Shown here piece after piece: positions 43,659 through 55,400 of a stretch of 64,000 nt of DNA. Numbering within the stretch: position 1 is the stretch's first letter; every line of letters starts with the position of its first letter. The DNA is from Amorphophallus konjac (taxonomy: Eukaryota; Streptophyta; Magnoliopsida; Alismatales; Araceae). The notes under the pieces were generated by a model. That model saw nothing but the letters and a program-made list of their open reading frames with translations, was not told the DNA's origin and searched no databases. Made by a program: the position numbers and the translations under genes. The stretch is from contig CM040117.1 of assembly GCA_022559845.1 (NCBI GenBank), forward strand, positions 17,942,856 to 18,006,855, read 5' to 3'.

Positions 43659-45107
43659 TTATTCATCAGGGAAGGAGTCGGACATAGGGGCACTTTCGAG
43701 AATTATAATCCTAGATAAGTGATCAGATACAACATTCTCCAACCCCTTCTTGTCTCTGATGTCCAAATCAAACTCTTGTAGTAACAAAATCCACCGTATG
43801 AGACGGGGTTTGGCTTCCTTCTTAGACATCAAAAATTTTAATGCTGAGTGATCGGAATAAACAATGACTTTCGCCCCTAACAGATATGATCGAAACTTTT
43901 CGAGGGCAAATACAACATCTAACAATTCCTTTTCCGTGGTGATGTAGTTCATTTGGGCATCAGCGAGGGTGCGGCTCGCGTAGTAGATCACCACGGGTTT
44001 CTTTTCAACTCTTTGACCTAGGACAGCTCCTACAGCATAGTCTGAGGCATCACACATGATCTCAAAAGGGAGCGACCAATCAGGAGATTGGAGAATGGGA
44101 GCTTGTGTGAGAGCCGCTTTCAAAGAATTGAACGCCTCTAGACAGGACTCATCAAGATGAAAGGGAGTGTCCTTGGCAAGCAATTGTGTAAGTGGTCGAG
44201 CAATGGTGGAGAAGTTTTGAATGAATCTGTGGTAGAATCCTGCATGGCCAAGAAAGGAATGGATCTGTTTGACCGAAGAAGGGGGAGGAAGATTAGAAAT
44301 CACATCAACCTTGACCTTGTCAACCTCTATTCCCTTCTCTGAAACTACATGGCCTAAAACGATCCCTTCTCTTACCATGAAGTGGCTCTTCTCCCAGCTC
44401 AACAGTAGATTCGACTCAATGCATCTTTTCAATACCCGAGTCAAATTTCTCAAACAATCATCAAAAGAATCACCAAACACTGAAAAGTCATCCATAAAAA
44501 CTTCCAAGCATTCCCCCACCATTTCAGAGAAAATGGACATCATACACCGCTGGAATGTGGCAGGGGCATTGCGGAGCCCAAAAGGCATTCTTCTGAAAGC
44601 AAACGTGCCATAGGGGCATGTGAAGGTTGTTTTCTCTTGATCTTCTGGGAAAATTGTAACTTGGTTGTACCCAGAATAGCTATCCAGAAAGCAATAAAAC
44701 TTCTGCCCAGCCAGTTTCTCCAAGATCTGATCAATGAATGGGAGTGGGAAATGATCTTTTTTGTGACTGAATTTAGTTTTCTGTAATCAATGCAGATTCT
44801 CCACCCAGTTGGTAATCATGTGGGAACTTCTTCTCTTTTTCTCATTTGTTACAACTGTCAGTCCTGACTTTTTGGGAACAACTTGAGTTGGGCTGACCCA
44901 CTTACTATCAAAAATGGGATATATGATCTCGGCATCCAACCATTTGACAACTTCTTTCTTTACTACCTCCTTCATACTTGGATTCAACCGACGCTGCATC
45001 TCTCTGCTCGGCTTGGCATTCTCCTCCAAGTAAATGTAATGCATACACACATCCGGACTGATACCCTTCAAATCGGCCACAGACCAACCTATCGCCCTCT
45101 TGTGCTC
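43659..45107 (-). pseudogene. Athila-like reverse transcriptase and RNase H
   Basis: Begins after the stop at 45108 with the RT N-terminus (WVSPTQVVPKKSG). A shift near 44830 and a second near 44760 put [11 protein letters not shown] out of frame and then restore the original frame. The open block 44723-43659 (354 codons) holds [18 protein letters not shown] and the catalytic FMDDFSVFG, then the RT connection ([11 protein letters not shown]) and RNase H ([42 protein letters not shown]). FMDD in place of YMDD is usual in Athila. Copies RNA to DNA and removes the RNA strand. Confidence 0.88.
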
Positions 45108-46709
45108 CTAAAGGATATCTAGGAGTTGGGATTCCTGAGTAGCAGTGAGGTTGGAAGCAATGATTACGGGCAGAGTTTGGTTAGGACCTAGATAAGAAGA
45201 TGGAAGAATAGTTTCAACTTGAAGTGGAGGGAGTGGCTCTACTCTAGAGTGGGGTGCACTAGAAAGTGGAGAATCCTGGAGCATGCTACCCTCTTCTAGA
45301 CATTCCTCATTAACTTCCATACTTTCTTCAATTAGTTCTTCAAAAACATCAATGACATTACATTCCTCCTCATGGTCTAGATATTGAGATGTTTTGAACA
45401 CATTCAGAGAAACATTCTCTCCTCCAAAGGAAATATCCATCATCCCCGTGGCACAATTTATATTGACCTTGGCCGTAGCAAGAAACGGACGTCCCAAAAT
45501 GATAGGTGTGTGCTTTAATTCCTGGGACGAGGCCATATCCAGAATAAGAAAGTCCACTGGGAAATAACATGCATGCACCTTCACAATCACATCTTCCAAT
45601 AGTCCCCTCGGAGTCTTTACAGATCGATCTACCAGTTGAAGGATTATAGATGTGGGTTTCAACTCCCCTAGATCAAATTGCTCATATATAAAGGTGGGTA
45701 ACAAGTTCACACTGGCTCCAAGGTCCAGTAATGCTCTATTAAATGTAATTCCACATATATCACAAGAAATCAGTGGAGCTCCGGGGTCCTTCAATTTTTT
45801 AGGCAAATGATTCATAACAACTGCGCTGACATCTTCAGACAAGCGGACCTTTTGTGTTACTGCCTTTGGTTCCATTTTTGGTGTACATAGCTCTTTCAAA
45901 AAATTTGCATACGCCGGTACATGTTTGATCGCATCCAATAGTGGAATATTGATGTTCACCTGTTTAAACAATTCCACAAGTTCATCTTGTTGGATCGGTT
46001 TTCTCTGTTGAGCTTTAGGCTTCAATGCATCAGGGAATGTGACCTTAGGAACACACTCTCGAGGTCCTTCATCAACCTTTGCTTTCCCTTTGTCTAGCTT
46101 ATTTTCTCCCCCCTCTTGCCTCTTCTTTTCTTGCATAATTATCGGCTCCTCCTCTTCACTATCACTCTTCTCGTGGGCATCTTGGCCCGAACTACTACCC
46201 ACATCCCTAGCCTGATAAGGGTCATTAAGAATTTTCCCGCTCCTAAGGCTAGAGATGGCTTTGGCATTATTGGACTGAGTACCTATAGGAGGGGGCAACT
46301 GAGGTTGGTTGGGCTGATTGGGTTGAGGAAGAATGGGAGCTCTTGGAGGGAAGCCTGGAGGTTGTTGATTGCGGGGGTTGGCCACTGGTTGGCTAGAGAG
46401 CTGGCCTACCTCTCTTCTCATGTTATTGGCAGCAAGTTGCCCTATCTGGTTCTTCAACTTAGAAATGGATTGTGCTTGGGTAAGAATAAGTTGTTGGAGT
46501 TGTTCAAACTTGTCATCAAAAGTGGGCTGAGTAGGAGGTGGCTGATAATGTGGCTGATGGGAACGATGTGAAGGAAATTGCTGAAATTGGCCCTGAGAAA
46601 ATTGGGCTTGAGGATATGGGGCTTGAGCTTGATGGAAAGAAGGTTGCTGGAATTGTTGATGGAGAAAAGGAGATGAATAAGAGTGATTTGGATTAGATTG
46701 ACTTGGCAT
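45108..46709 (-). pseudogene. Athila-like gag C-terminus and aspartic protease
   Basis: 533 codons in the same frame as gag, after the stop at 46719. The N-terminal 130 residues are Gln/Pro/Ser-rich; a charged region follows, then YANFLKELC and the protease with ALLDLGASVNLLP (catalytic Asp) and PIILGRPFLATA. D-L-G-A is the form I know from Athila proteases. Ends at a stop (45108) just before the RT domain. Confidence 0.85.
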
Positions 46710-46718
46710 TGGAAAAGA

Positions 46719-48029
46719 TTATTTTTGATTTGAATGGTGTGAGGGATGAGGTTGGGTGGATGGGCTTTGATTGGATTTCCAAGAAAAATTTGGGTGATTT
46801 CTCCAGCCTGGATTGTAGGTGTTTGAGTAAGGGTCATATGCAGGCTTGGAGACACCTTGAGCAGCAAAGATTTGTTCTTGGATAAATGGGGGAAGTTGGG
46901 CTGCTGTGGGACACTCACTCACAGAATGGCTAGGGCTAGAACACAAAGCACAAATTTCTTCTTGACTGGGAGTTGAGAATTGTTGAGGTTGAGGAGCAGA
47001 AGATGAAGAATGTTCCTGCCTATTCATAGTCAATAACTGGTCTAGCTTCTGAGCCACCATATCAACCTTCTCTATCTTCTGGGCCAGCAAATCTATTTTA
47101 TTCAATTTCTGGGTTATGGCATTGATGTCCATCTTATTCTCAAACTCCCCTTGATTCTTGACTTCGTAAAGCCCGGCCCTCTTGTTTGGTCCGATCATTT
47201 GTTCATATGATGAAAGTGAGGTGTGACTGATGGAGCTTTCACTCAACATTTCAAATAGATCATACGCTTCATCTTCACTCTTACTCATGAATCCTCCCCT
47301 ACATGATGCATCCACCATCTGTCTATAATTCTCCGTTAGCCCCTCATAAAATGCTTGAACAATTTGCCATCTTGACAGGCCGTGATGAGGACATTTTCTT
47401 AATAGATCTTTCAACCTATCCCAAGCCTCATGTATATGTTCTCCAGTATTTTGGGTAAATCCAGTTATGACTCTTCTCATTGTGTTGGTTCGTCCTATGG
47501 GATAGAACTTCTGTAAAAATTCTTTTTACATTTCTGCCCATGTATCAATGATCCTACCCAAGGCTTCTAACCAATATTTGGCCTTATCCTTGAGAGAGAA
47601 TGGGAAGAGAGTTAGCCTAAGAGCATCATCAGAGAAATTCTGAATTTTAACAGTTGAGCAGATATGAAGGAACTCATCAAGATGTTTGTAAGGATCTTCA
47701 TTGGGATTTCCATAGAAAGATGGCAACATTTGGATGGTACTAGACTTGATTTTATAATGAACCGCATGGTTCTGAGGTGCTTGGACATAGAAGGACGGTT
47801 GGTATTGATTGGGCAAGAAATAGTCCTTCATTTGCTTTGGAGGATCGGGATTTTCGGCCAATAGATTTTGGTGGTGAGGTCCTTGATTTTTGGCCATTAG
47901 ATTTTGGTGGTGAGGTCCTTGATTTTCGGCCATGAGATCTTGTTGGAGATCGTTCGCTGGATACAAGACTCTCTCAATTTCTTGAATGGGTCCTAGTAGG
48001 TTTGGATGTTGAGATCTACTACCTTGCAT
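46719..48029 (-). pseudogene. Athila-like Gag
   Basis: Frame from ATG at 48029, broken by one stop at 47526 (after DTWAEM) and closed at 46719. Near the N-terminus a roughly 13-residue unit (NLMAENQGPHHQ) is repeated almost three times. The retrotrans_gag core follows: LPSFYGNPNEDPYKHLDEFL, LRLTLFPFSLKDKAKYWLEAL, FYEGLTENYRQMVDASCRGG. Further on, heptad-like repeats (KIDLLAQKIEKVDMVAQKLDQL) suggest a coiled coil, and CALCSSPSHSVSEC is a CX2CX4HX4C zinc knuckle. Forms the particle. Confidence 0.88.
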
Positions 48030-49154
48030 AAACTAGGACGAAGAGAGAGATGAAAGAGATTTTTTTATGATGATTTTTGTTTTGTTTTGTTTTATTTTGT
48101 TTTCTTTTTTTTTGATTTTGATACAAACTAGGACGAAGAGAGAGAAGATGAGATTTTTTATTTTTGTTTTATTTTTGTTTTTTTAATGCAAACACAAACA
48201 AGTTATCACACAAATTACTTAATGCCCTAGATGTGACTTAGACCTACAAATTAGGTTTCACAAAATGGCTAAAGTGAAACTTAAGTTCACCCTCAATATT
48301 TCCACCGGCCAGGTAAGGGGTGGGGTAGTGGGAGGTTCCCCCTACTTTCGTAGGGACCTAATTATGCCAAACCACTAGCCCGCTTAAGGCGTTTACCGTC
48401 CGACCGTTTTACCTTAGGCACCGATTTTCATAAGAGGGTAAGCCCAAATAACACAAGAACCACAGTGTGAACCTAGGGCCAATGTCTACTGGATTTTATT
48501 TAAGATTTAGGTGATGCAAAGATGCATGGGAATTGTGCTTTGTGGGCTAAGGAAGGGTGATGAAATCTCCACCTTATCTTGCTTATGGGTATTGCCCTTA
48601 GAATATTTTAGAAATGATATGCAACAAACCAAGTTCAAACAAGGGGTTCTATGCAAGCATGGAAATGCATGAGCATGCTTTTGAAAAAATTAGAGTACTC
48701 ACCTTACCTCCCGCAATCTTCAATAATGCAATTAACAATAATTAAACAACAAGAAAAAATAAATTCTATCCTAAATGATGCATGACCTAAAACATGGAAG
48801 TATGGGTTCTACTCTTGCAATGAACATTTTTATTGAAGTTCAAGTGATGATTTTTTTTGTTTTTATTTAATGAACTTATCTAACCACAAGATATGAAATG
48901 TAGAGAAATAAAATTAAAATGAAAGAGGAAAAGTTTGGATACATACTTGAAAAGTGTTCCCCCGTTCTTTTTTTTTCCTCAAAATGAATGACAAAAAGAC
49001 TAAGGAAAAGGTGGAGACTTACCTCTGATTTTTTTTTGAATTTTTAAGTTGCTTTTTTTTCTCTTTTTTTCCTGTAAAAATAATAAAAGAGAACTTTATT
49101 AGTACACTATATACATAAGGAAAACAAAGTTCTTAAGTCAAAAATCACCATTCG
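48030..49154 (-). other. Athila-like 5' leader
   Basis: Untranslated region between primer site and gag. Contains T-rich TTTTG/TTTTA microsatellite (48060-48185) and two copies of AACTAGGACGAAGAGAGAGA (48031 and 48126), a duplication of about 95 bp. No ORF. Confidence 0.75.
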
Positions 49155-49172
49155 TCCCTGGCAATGGCGCCA
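49155..49172 (-). promoter_or_regulatory. Primer-binding site of the Athila-like element
   Basis: Minus strand TGGCGCCATTGCCAGGGA, a few bases after the LTR end. Near-match to the TGGCGCCGTTGCCGGGGA site of Athila elements (tRNA-Asp type). Confidence 0.85.
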
Positions 49173-49177
49173 AAAAT

Positions 49178-51105
49178 TGATAACGCGAAAGTTCGTCATT
49201 TAAAACACGCGTATCAATCTTAAAAAATTCCAACTCGCACTAGATGAAAGAGAGACGTAATATGGTGGCGAGAAGGGTCGAATCCACAGGGAAGAAGAGA
49301 TTTTTAAAGTTAAAAACCTTGTAACCTTTTATAAAAAAATACTTGTGATTTTGTTTTGCTTAAAGAAAATAGTGAAATGAAGAACAAACCAAACACTTAA
49401 TTAAAAACACCTATGATTATGCGCCTATGCTATAGAAATTAATTACATGATGTGAAAAGAAGAGATAGAAGAAGGGGGTAGAGATGGAAGAAGATCAAGA
49501 ACTAGATCAAGAGAACAACTTTCATTAACTTAAAAGAAAGAGTACATGAAATGTGAAACAAGTTTACACTAATGACACAATGAGATTACAATGAAGTGAA
49601 ATAAAACTAATGCAATAATAAAAAGAGGAGCCTAAGGTGTGAAGATGGTAGTAGTAATGGTGATGACGCCGTCGTCTCCTCCTCGTCGAGCCTTGGAGAG
49701 GATCGCTCCGCCTTGAAAGAGATCGCCGTGGAAAGAGGTGGATGAAGAAGCCGTCGCCGTCCACGTCACGAGCGTTGGAACGTCGCCCGTCTTGATGTGC
49801 ACGCCGTCATAAAAGGGGAGTTGTAGAGGATAAACTTTGGAGAGAAATATAGAGAGAAATGTGGAAGGGTTTGTGTGGAGATGAAGAAAGAAGAAGATGA
49901 GAGAGTAAAACAGTGAGAAAATAAATATAACTCATAAACGAAGAAGAATTGGAGGAAGTGATAGAAGAAGAAAATCTATATCTACATAAGAGGAAGAACT
50001 TTGATGAAGAACTTAGAGAGAGAAAAAGAGTGGAAGAGCTTCAAAACATAGGAAGAACATAGTATAGTGCCTCGGATGAACAGTAAAATCACATGATAGC
50101 AAGTTGATAAATGGAAAATAACTTCCAAACCAGAACGAATGAGAGGATGATGTAGAATAAGAAGTTATAGAACACTTAAAAATAAAGAACTTTCATGAAG
50201 ATAGTAAGAGAAGAAAATGACTAGAAGGGGGAGAAACAAGGAGAAGAACAGAGAGAAATACTGATTCGTAGATGAACAGGACAGCACAGTGAAAAACATG
50301 AAATACATTGAAAACTAGGAGGAATTAGAAGATAATGCAGAATAAGAAGTTGTAGAGGACGTAAAAATAAAGAGCTTTCACGAAGACAGCAAGAGAAGAA
50401 GAGGGACGGAAGAGGGCGAACTTGACGAACTAAAAGATGTGAGAGGGAGAGAAAAATGCCAAAAGAAGAACCCCCTTTCTCCTCCTTGTCATGGGCTATT
50501 TATAAGGAAAGTTGGGTAGATGAAGGGTGAAGATTGTATCAAAAGGAGATGAATGGCTGAGATTTAAGTGGAATATGATGCATGGGGAAGAGGAAAAGTA
50601 GGTGGGCACCCCCTTTCTTGGACTTTGGGCACCCCCTTTCCCAGGGCTCATCATGTCTCTCCTTTATTTCAAACTTTGAATTTAATTTTCCCTCCAACAG
50701 AAATATGTGTTTCTTTTCCACAATTTCAAACTTTTGAAAAAAAATTTCCCTCCAATCAAAATATGTGCTTTTGACTTGGTCAAAGTAGTGGTGACAGTTT
50801 TACCCTCGGCTTGTTTTGTAATTGCCTTCGGTGTCCTACACACATAATTGCACTTTAGTCCATAAAAATTACCACAATGTGCACATAAATCTCAAATGCT
50901 CATGATTATGCAATGGAGAATTAATGCTCATGGCCCTCAACTTTAATTTATTATTAAATAAGATAATCAAATTAATCAATTTACGTGAAAGCTCCAATTT
51001 AAATGTGGAGTTGAGGTTAACTATGAAATATGTATAATTGCCTAATTATATGCACATAAAATGGTGTACATGCAATGCATTATCATAACAAATGGACACT
51101 TATCA
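49178..51105 (-). repeat. 5' LTR of the Athila-like element
   Basis: 1928 bp, same ends as the 3' LTR. TATA box at 50497-50504. ORF 49564-49764 on the minus strand has a counterpart in the other LTR, but lies in non-coding leader. Confidence 0.92.
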
Positions 51106-51260
51106 GATATCTCATTGGATCGACGTCTATATTTTGCCCTTGACCCAAACCTCCCGTCTGAGTCGTGTTGGTTGACTTCGACAATCCGTCGAGGCAACAT
51201 TTATCCCACATTGCTTCCGAGCCCGACATCCTACCAAGATTTGCTATCCTATTTTCTAGC
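51106..51260 (+). repeat. 74-bp-type tandem repeat resumed after the Athila-like insertion
   Basis: GATCGACGTCTATATTTTGCCCTTGACC...CGTGTTGGTTGACTTCGAC continues the array cut at 39193. The next unit type begins near 51260. Confidence 0.75.
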
Positions 51261-52672
51261 CTTGACGTCCAATCAAAGTCAGCTATTCTTGTTTGAAAGC
51301 TTAATAACCTATCATACATTTCAACTATTCTATCTCTCGGCTTAGCCATTTCGGCTAAAGCCCTCTACCATAATTTTTAGCTATCTTATCCTCCGGCTAA
51401 GCCATCTCGACCGAAGCCGCTATCACTACTTTTGACTATTCTATTCTTCAATTTAGCCATTTCGGCCAAAGCTGCTATTATACCCTTCAACCATTCTATC
51501 CTTCGGCTCAGCCATTTCGGACAAAGCCTGCTACCTTATTTCTCAACTATCTTATATCTCGGCTTAGCCATTTCAGCCAAAGCCGCTATTACAACTTTCA
51601 GCTATTCCATCATCTAGCTTAGCCATTTCGGCCGAAGCCGCTACCATATACTTTCAACTATCTTAGCGTTCGGCTTAGCCATTTTTGTCAAAGCCCGCTT
51701 CCATACATTTTCAGTTATTCTACCTCTCAGCTTAGCCATTTCGACCAAAGCCGCTATCACAATTTCCTATATCTTATCTTTCGGCTCAACAAAGTCCACT
51801 ATCACAATTTTCAACTATTCTATCCTTCGGCTTAGCCACTTCGGTTGAGGTTGCTATCATAACTTTCAACTACTCTATCTCTCGGCTTAGCCATTTTCGG
51901 ACAAAGCTCGCTATCAGGGTTCATCCACCCGCCCCACCACAACAATCAATGCAACTTAGTGGCCTAGACCTTTCGTCAAAGCCCACTCCTCCTGATTTCA
52001 GCTCATAAGCCCACTTCCCCTGATTTCAGCTTTCAGTCTCTCTCCTCAATTTTGGCTCACAGCCCGCCTTCCTGGATGTCAGCTCGAAAGCCCATTCCCC
52101 TTGATTTTGGCTTACAAGATCGTTCTCCCTGATTTTTGGCCTGGAAAAGGCCGCTATCACATATGGCTATTTCAGCCAAAGCCAGCTGTCAAGATTTCTC
52201 AACCATCTTATCCTTCAGCTTTGCTTATCCGGCCAGAGCCCAGTACAATATACTTAGGTTATCTCATCATTCGGCTTGGCCATGCCAGCCAAGGCCCACT
52301 ACCTTGTATCTCAGTTATTTCATCTTTCGGCTTAGCCATGCCAGCCAAAGCCCGCTTCCTTATATCTCAGTTATCTTATCCTTCGGCTTAGCCATTTTGG
52401 CTCAAGTCCGCTATCACAATTCTTCAGCTATTTTATCCCTCGGCTTAGCCATTTCGGCCAAAGCCTGCTATCAGGGTTTTCAGTTATCCTCTCTTTCAGC
52501 TCAACCACTTTGGCCAAAGCTCGCTATCATGCATTTCAACTATCGTACATAATGACAGCTTCTATGGCTAAAAGCCCGCTATCATATAATTCGGCTAAAC
52601 TACCTTCCGGCTTTCAGGGCTCGCTTCCCTATTACCTTCTGGCTTTCACAGCCTGCTATCCCTGTTATCTTT
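51260..52672 (+). repeat. 3' UTR tandem repeat, about 56-bp unit
   Basis: About 20 diverged copies with TTCGGCTTAGCCATTTCGGC, CAAAGCC(C/T)GCTATC and TCAACTAT(C/T)(T/C)TA. Variants between 51960 and 52130 (CCACTTCCCCTGATTTCAGC) shorten the unit. Interrupted at 52673 by solo LTR D. Confidence 0.82.
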
Positions 52673-53173
52673 TGTTGGGTCCCCTAGTTGAGTATTGAAT
52701 TTGGTTTTAATGATAACAAATAATGTGTGCTTGCTTGAAGAACTTGATCGACATACCATGGTTTCATGAGTGAATGATTCGCTTGTATATGGCTTTTATG
52801 AAGAAACCATGATTCGGTTTTAATGAATGATGCTTGATACAAAAATTGTTCACTTGGTGAAAATGGGGTATTTGATGTTCACATGTATTGCATAAATGTT
52901 TGTCTAAGTCATTTAACCTTTGGCTAAATTTCTGGGTTGTTTTCATGCACATCTTCTATGAGATCTTAATGCATTGATAGTGGTTCATGCATTTTTCTAA
53001 TGAGGTTTTTGGGCTTTTTAATGTGCTTAATCTATTCACATAAATCTTGTTGGAACATGATTTGAATGGTCCTAATACTTTGTTGAAAGCATGGTAATTT
53101 TATCTTGATTTTTTGGAATGGTTTTAATGCTTAAATCGGGCTTAAAATGATGTTTTTAGACCCTTCAGGGAAG

Positions 53174-53299
53174 GGGTCGACCCCCTGGGCTGTGGTCTAT
53201 CTACATAGCAAATAGACCAGCCAGCAAAAGGGGTCGACACCCTTCTGCCTGGGTTCTATCCTGGGCAATTTATGTTGCAGATTCAACAAGGGTCGACCC
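53174..53299. repeat. GGGTCGACCC palindromes in solo LTR D
   Basis: GGGTCGACCC at 53174 and 53290 and GGGTCGACAC at 53231, about 150 bp upstream of the TATA tract, the same relative place as in solo LTR C. Confidence 0.75.
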
Positions 53300-53451
53300 C
53301 CTCCGGCACGAGAGTTGCGGATCCGATCTAAACCTTTACTAAACCCCATGAAACTTTACCAAACTACCCCCCATTAGTTCCTAAACATATAAGGATGTTT
53401 TTAACACATTTTGGGAGGGTTTTATGTGTCTTTTGTCCACTCCTTGTTGGA

Positions 53452-53466
53452 TATATATATATATAA
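53452..53466 (+). promoter_or_regulatory. TATA tract of solo LTR D
   Basis: TATATATATATAAC upstream of the leader with CTAACCCTAATG, a block shared with C near 3530. Confidence 0.6.
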
Positions 53467-53904
53467 CCTATGAATTTGGGTGTTCTAACCCTAATGCTCA
53501 TATTGTTCTATCTTGTAGGTGAAGAAAAGGGGGAAAAGAAGGAGGAGCTGTTGAAGGAAGGTTTTGATCTACATCCATGCATTTTTGGAGCTCGTGATAC
53601 AAGAGAAAGAAGAGCGGATCGATGAGAGGAACAAGAGGAAGCTTGAATCACCGACATCTGACCTCCCTCCGAACCAGGAACCAAAGAAGATCATCTACAA
53701 CCCTTTCTACACATGGGGATATATTTCTTCACTCTTTTTACATCTATTCCAGTGATTTACACTTGGTTTATGAGCATGTATTGAACATAACCTTTATTTT
53801 TGAACTTTGACTCTATGTGTGGAGAACCATCTGCATACGGTTGTGGTTATATAGTGCCGCGGTTGTTGCGGTGTGTGTATGTGTGTGTGTGTGTGTGTGT
53901 GTGG

Positions 53905-54010
53905 ATTGATCCCGTCGTTGGATCATTGTGGAGACAAAGTCTCCGTGTGGTTGGAGTTTTACTCTGTGTGCTCCTTTGTGAGCGAGTGAAGCCTCACCGA
54001 TTTGGAGAGG
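53905..54010 (+). repeat. Hairpin group in R/U5 of solo LTR D
   Basis: GATCCCGTCGTTGGATC, GGAGACAAAGTCTCC, a weak GGAGTTTTACTC, and a final stem CCTCACC/GGAGAGG with one mismatch (53992-54010). Shorter than in A and B but in the same order relative to the downstream GGATGTAGG...CGAAC block. Confidence 0.65.
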
Positions 54011-54252
54011 GATGGATGTAGGGAGCCCATCGTGGTCCCGAACTTCATGTGCAATGTGGTGTGTGCTAGCTCACTTTTATCTATTGTCTTGATCGTGTGG
54101 GCTCGGCTAGATTAAGAGAATCCACTTCATTCCTATATCGTTTATTTTCCTCAATCTTGTTAATTCTGCCATTAAATTTAAAATTGGTAATCGTGTTTGG
54201 GGGACAATTCAACCCCCCCTTCTTGTCTGCGCGCTTATAGTCTGGGCCAACA

Positions 54253-55400
54253 TCTTTCAGCTTTATAGCCCACTTCCTTGCTATTCACTAGATTTCACAA
54301 TCCGCTTCCTTGCTATATTTTGGCTCGTAGCCTGCTATTCTGTTATCTCTGGCTCTTGTAGACTGCTATCCTGTTATCTCTGGCTCTTGTAGCATGCTAT
54401 TCTGCTATCTCTGGCTCTTGTAGCCTGCTATCTCTGGCTCGTAGACTGCTAATTTTGGCTCTGGTAGCCTGATATTATACTATCTTTGGCTCTTGTAGCC
54501 TGCTATCCTGCTATCTCTGACTCTCGTAGCCTGCTATTCCGTAATCTCTGGCTCTTGTAGCCTGCTATTTCTGGCTTAGCGTGCTAATTCTGGCTCTTGT
54601 AGCCTACTATCCCGCTATTTCTGGCTCTTGTAACCTGCTATCTTTGGTCATTGTAGCCCGCTATACTACTACCTCCTGGCTCTTGTAGCCTGCTATCTCT
54701 GGGTTAGCCTACTATCTCTAGCTCTGGTAGCCTACTATACCGCTATCTCTGGCTTAGCTTGCTATCTCTAGCTCTGGTAGCCTACTATACCACTTTAGCT
54801 CTGGCTCTCGTAGCCTGCTATACCGCTATCTCTGGCTCTTGTAGCCTACTATCTCAGGCTTAGCCTACTAACTCTGGCTCTCGTAGCCTGCTATTCCGTT
54901 ATCTCTAGCTCTTGTAGCCTGCTATCTCTGGCTCAGCCTGCTAACTCTTGCTCTGGTTGCCTGCTTTTCCACTATCTCTGGCTCTTGTATCCTACTATCT
55001 CTGGCTTAGCCTACAAACTCTAGCTCTCATAGCCTGCTATTTTGTTGTTTCTGGCTCTTATAGCCTGCTAACTTTGGCTCTCATAGCCTACTATTCCTCT
55101 ATCTCTGGCTCTTGTAGCCTGCTATCCCTAGCTTAGCCTGTCAACTCTGGCTCTCGTAGCCTACTATTCCGCTATCTCTAGCCATTGTAGCCTACTATCT
55201 CTGGCTCTCGTAGCCTGCTATTCCGCCATCTCTGGCTCTTGTAGCCTGATATTCTGCTATTTTTGGCTCTCATAGCCTGTTGTCCCGCTAGCCCTAGCTC
55301 TCCTAGCTTGTTGTCCCGCTATCTCTAGCTTTTACAGTCTACTACCATGTTACCTTCTGGCTCTTGCAGTCTACTATCCCGCTAGTTTCTGGCTCTTGCA
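54253..55400 (+). repeat. 3' UTR tandem repeat, short GGCTCTTGTAGCCTGCTATC unit
   Basis: Dozens of copies of TCTGGCTCTTGTAGCCTGCTA, alone or with a short CTATCTCTGGCT or GGCTTAGCCTGC spacer, in periods of roughly 25-50 bp. Higher-order alternation of 'CTCTTGTAG', 'CTCTCGTAG' and 'CTTAGC' types is visible. Confidence 0.85.

Larger units (their letters stand above)
39194..51105 (-). mobile_element. Athila-like Ty3 retrotransposon
   Basis: 11,912 bp with perfect GATAT duplications (39189-39193 and 51106-51110). Both LTRs are 1928 bp (39194-41121 and 49178-51105), with only a few percent difference by eye. Coding strand is minus: 5' LTR on the right, primer site 49155-49172 (tRNA-Asp type), gag 48029-46719, protease region 46709-45108, RT/RNase H to 43659, integrase 43502-42345, PPT 41122-41134. 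The primer site, the DLGAS protease motif and the gag sequence fit Athila. Apart from two frameshifts near 44760-44830 the polyprotein stays in one frame with a handful of stops. No envelope-like ORF is present. Inserted in the 3' UTR repeats of G2. Confidence 0.92.
52673..54252 (+). mobile_element. D: solo Sirevirus-type LTR
   Basis: 1580 bp with perfect TCTTT duplications (52668-52672 and 54253-54257). Starts TGTTGGGTCCCC and soon GGTTTTAATGATAACAAA; ends with CAATTCAACCCCCCCTTCTTG and GGGCCAACA. U3 has three GGTCGAC palindromes (53174-53299), then a TATA tract (53452-53466). A short GT microsatellite (53874-53902) and a hairpin group (53905-54010) follow. No internal region, so a recombination product. 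Inserted in G2's 3' UTR repeats. Confidence 0.93.

Noticed and set aside
52673..54252. Solo LTR D as a short host gene or TRIM element
   Set aside because: No PBS, PPT or internal repeat pair; both ends align with solo LTR C and it has a perfect TCTTT duplication, so solo LTR is the simpler reading.
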